From NCBI GenBank assembly GCA_016763255.1, contig JAESUA010000313.1, positions 1 to 6,687 on the forward strand: 6,687 nucleotides of DNA. The letters are read 5' to 3'. The notes below the pieces were generated by a model that did not search any database, had not been told where the DNA came from, and saw only the letters and a list, made by a program, of their open reading frames with translations. The position numbers were made by a program, and so were the translations under genes. This document shows positions 5,835 through 6,687 of this stretch, piece by piece; positions within the stretch are counted from its first letter, which is position 1; each line of letters begins with the position of its first letter. Origin of the DNA: Magnetovibrio sp. Its GTDB lineage: Bacteria > Pseudomonadota > Alphaproteobacteria > Rhodospirillales > Magnetovibrionaceae.

Positions 5835-6105
5835 TTTACACTATATTCTTTATTAGATACCCCTTAACAAAGAATTGAATATAAATTTCACCTTAAGATA
5901 TTTTGAGGACTTCCAAATCTTTGCGCGTATTTATAAAATTATCGTCTACGGAAGTCACACTGTATCATTATACAATGTGAGTCTGTAACAGAATGGAGGA
6001 AACCCTCACTATAATCGAGGTTAATCATATAGAGCCTTCCATATGGTTATTATTTCTAGAATTAAAAATGTCATATAATATTATATTGTATAACTATAGA
6101 AAGGT
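5835..6105. promoter_or_regulatory. A+T-rich divergent intergenic region
   Basis: This 271-nt spacer separates the two divergent foreign genes, so it should hold both promoters. It has no open frame of note. A TATA-like stretch (ATATAATATTATATTGTATA, about 6073-6092) lies shortly before the EF-hand start. An imperfect dyad, TCACACTGTA (5955-5964) with TACAATGTGA (5971-5980), has one mismatch and a 6-nt loop. No bacterial -35/-10 pair with good spacing was found. AAGAATTGA (5869-5877) slightly resembles the mimivirus early motif AAAATTGA but is not an exact match and is over 200 nt from the gene it faces. Confidence 0.35.
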
Positions 6106-6624
6106 ATGGATACACTCCCTCCAGACGATTTGATAGTACTAGATTCAGTCTTCAAAAAATATGATACGGATAATAGTGGTTATCTAGATTTAAAACAATT
6201 TACTCTTTTCCTCGTGCGTTTAGGAAAACATGTCAAGGAACTAAGAAAAGTAACAATATTGGCAGCAGAAGCAGTCTTCGCTCTTATAGACAAAGACACT
6301 GATGGAAAGATAGACTTCCATGAATTTTGCAAATGGTGGAATACAGATGCATCTCAGCGTTATGGATATTTTACGGGTGAAAAAGGAAAGTTATTAAGAA
6401 AGTCTTACAATCTATATTACAAGTACTCTTCTTCATCAGATGTCCATCCCGCAACGGGGGTCTCTTCTCCGAATAAGAATAGCGGGATGACAATAGTACA
6501 ATTTGAAAGAATGATGGATACTCTAGGTATTGAATATACTGAAGGATGTTTTGACGCTTTAGACGACGACAACGACGGGGTTATATCTTTCGAAGAATTT
6601 TGTAGGTGGCTGAACTGGTTTTGA
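6106..6624 (+). CDS. Calmodulin-like EF-hand calcium-binding protein, 172 aa
   Basis: This is a predicted Ca2+ sensor of the four-EF-hand class. Loop 1 (residues 20-31, DTDNSGYLDLKQ) is nearly canonical but ends in Gln instead of Glu at position 12. Loop 2 (62-73, DKDTDGKIDFHE) and loop 4 (153-164, DDDNDGVISFEE) are fully canonical. The place of hand 3 (about 100-140) holds a Ser/Asn-rich segment, YYKYSSSSDVHPATG, then NSGMTIVQF, without the acidic ligands, so it has probably lost calcium binding. Hands 2 and 4 are followed by the similar motifs FCKWWN and FCRWLN, as expected of a duplicated pair. There is no signal peptide. Start ATG 6106 has AAAGG only 1 nt upstream, too close to work as a bacterial SD. 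This architecture is typical of eukaryotes and occasional giant viruses; few bacterial proteins look like it. The fold is secure; the host is inferred. Confidence 0.88.
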   Translation: MDTLPPDDLIVLDSVFKKYDTDNSGYLDLKQFTLFLVRLGKHVKELRKVTILAAEAVFALIDKDTDGKIDFHEFCKWWNTDASQRYGYFTGEKGKLLRKSYNLYYKYSSSSDVHPATGVSSPNKNSGMTIVQFERMMDTLGIEYTEGCFDALDDDNDGVISFEEFCRWLNWF

Positions 6625-6646
6625 ATATAACCAGTTCAGCCACCTA
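6603..6646 (+). terminator. Perfect 18-bp hairpin at the 3' end of the EF-hand gene
   Basis: TAGGTGGCTGAACTGGTT (6603-6620) is exactly complementary to 6629-6646, with an 8-nt loop (6621-6628) that contains the TGA stop (6622-6624). There is no T run after it, so it is not a standard rho-independent terminator. Mimivirus transcripts are known to end at such long palindromes (the hairpin rule for polyadenylation); applying that here is inference. Because the arms are inverted copies, RWLNW is encoded in one frame on each strand. Confidence 0.75.
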
Positions 6647-6687
6647 AGATAGAAGATATTAGCAATTTCATTCGCAGATTGAGAATG

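Noticed and set aside
6558..6687. Convergent minus-strand gene entering from the right edge, with RWLNW encoded again
   Set aside because: The shared residues arise only from the inverted hairpin arms, and sequence beyond the arms shows no similarity to the EF-hand gene. A convergent gene ending in the hairpin cannot be judged from 40 bases.

Overview
The window has two parts of different character. Positions 1 to about 5085 read as an alphaproteobacterial chromosome: moderately GC-rich, Shine-Dalgarno (SD) sites, sigma70-type promoter, rho-independent terminators, bacterial protein families. A Rhodospirillales-like host is a guess from the style of the proteins, not a proven assignment. From about 5090 to the end the DNA is strongly A+T-rich, lacks usable SD sites, and encodes two proteins of eukaryotic or giant-virus style. 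The change happens inside both an incoming and an outgoing reading frame, so this is either a chimeric contig join or a real integration boundary.

Bacterial part, left to right. On the minus strand lies the start of a compatible-solute (glycine betaine/proline) ABC transporter: proX (periplasmic binding protein, 1581 down to 583) followed 25 nt later by proW (permease, 557 running off the left edge). proX carries an in-frame TAG at codon 287; the remaining 45 codons still read as the normal family C-terminus. Upstream of proX there is a near-consensus promoter (TTGACA-17-TAAAAT), and a terminator-like hairpin with a six-T run begins about 3 nt after the predicted transcription start. Further right, also on the minus strand, are two small uncharacterised genes (2695-2252 and 2181-1978), closed by a terminator at about 1932-1900.

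On the plus strand comes a small exported protein (2885-3304) interrupted by an in-frame TAA at codon 78. It is followed after 60 nt by a diguanylate cyclase (PAS-like, PAS, GAF, GGDEF) with intact active site and inhibitory I-site, whose natural C-terminus is replaced by foreign sequence at about 5085. The two may form an operon.

Foreign part. A minus-strand gene (5834 leftward) encodes a signal-anchored, cysteine-rich protein with fibronectin-III-like beta-sandwich sequence, cut off at the junction. Divergently, 6106-6624 encodes a four-EF-hand calmodulin-like protein whose third hand is degenerate. Its stop codon lies in the loop of a perfect 18-bp hairpin, which resembles the 3'-end hairpins known from mimivirus transcripts. 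The 271-nt divergent spacer is A+T-rich and contains only weak dyads.

No tRNA, rRNA, CRISPR array or insertion sequence was seen. The points most worth checking are the junction, the two isolated nonsense codons in otherwise intact bacterial genes, and the promoter-adjacent hairpin of proX.
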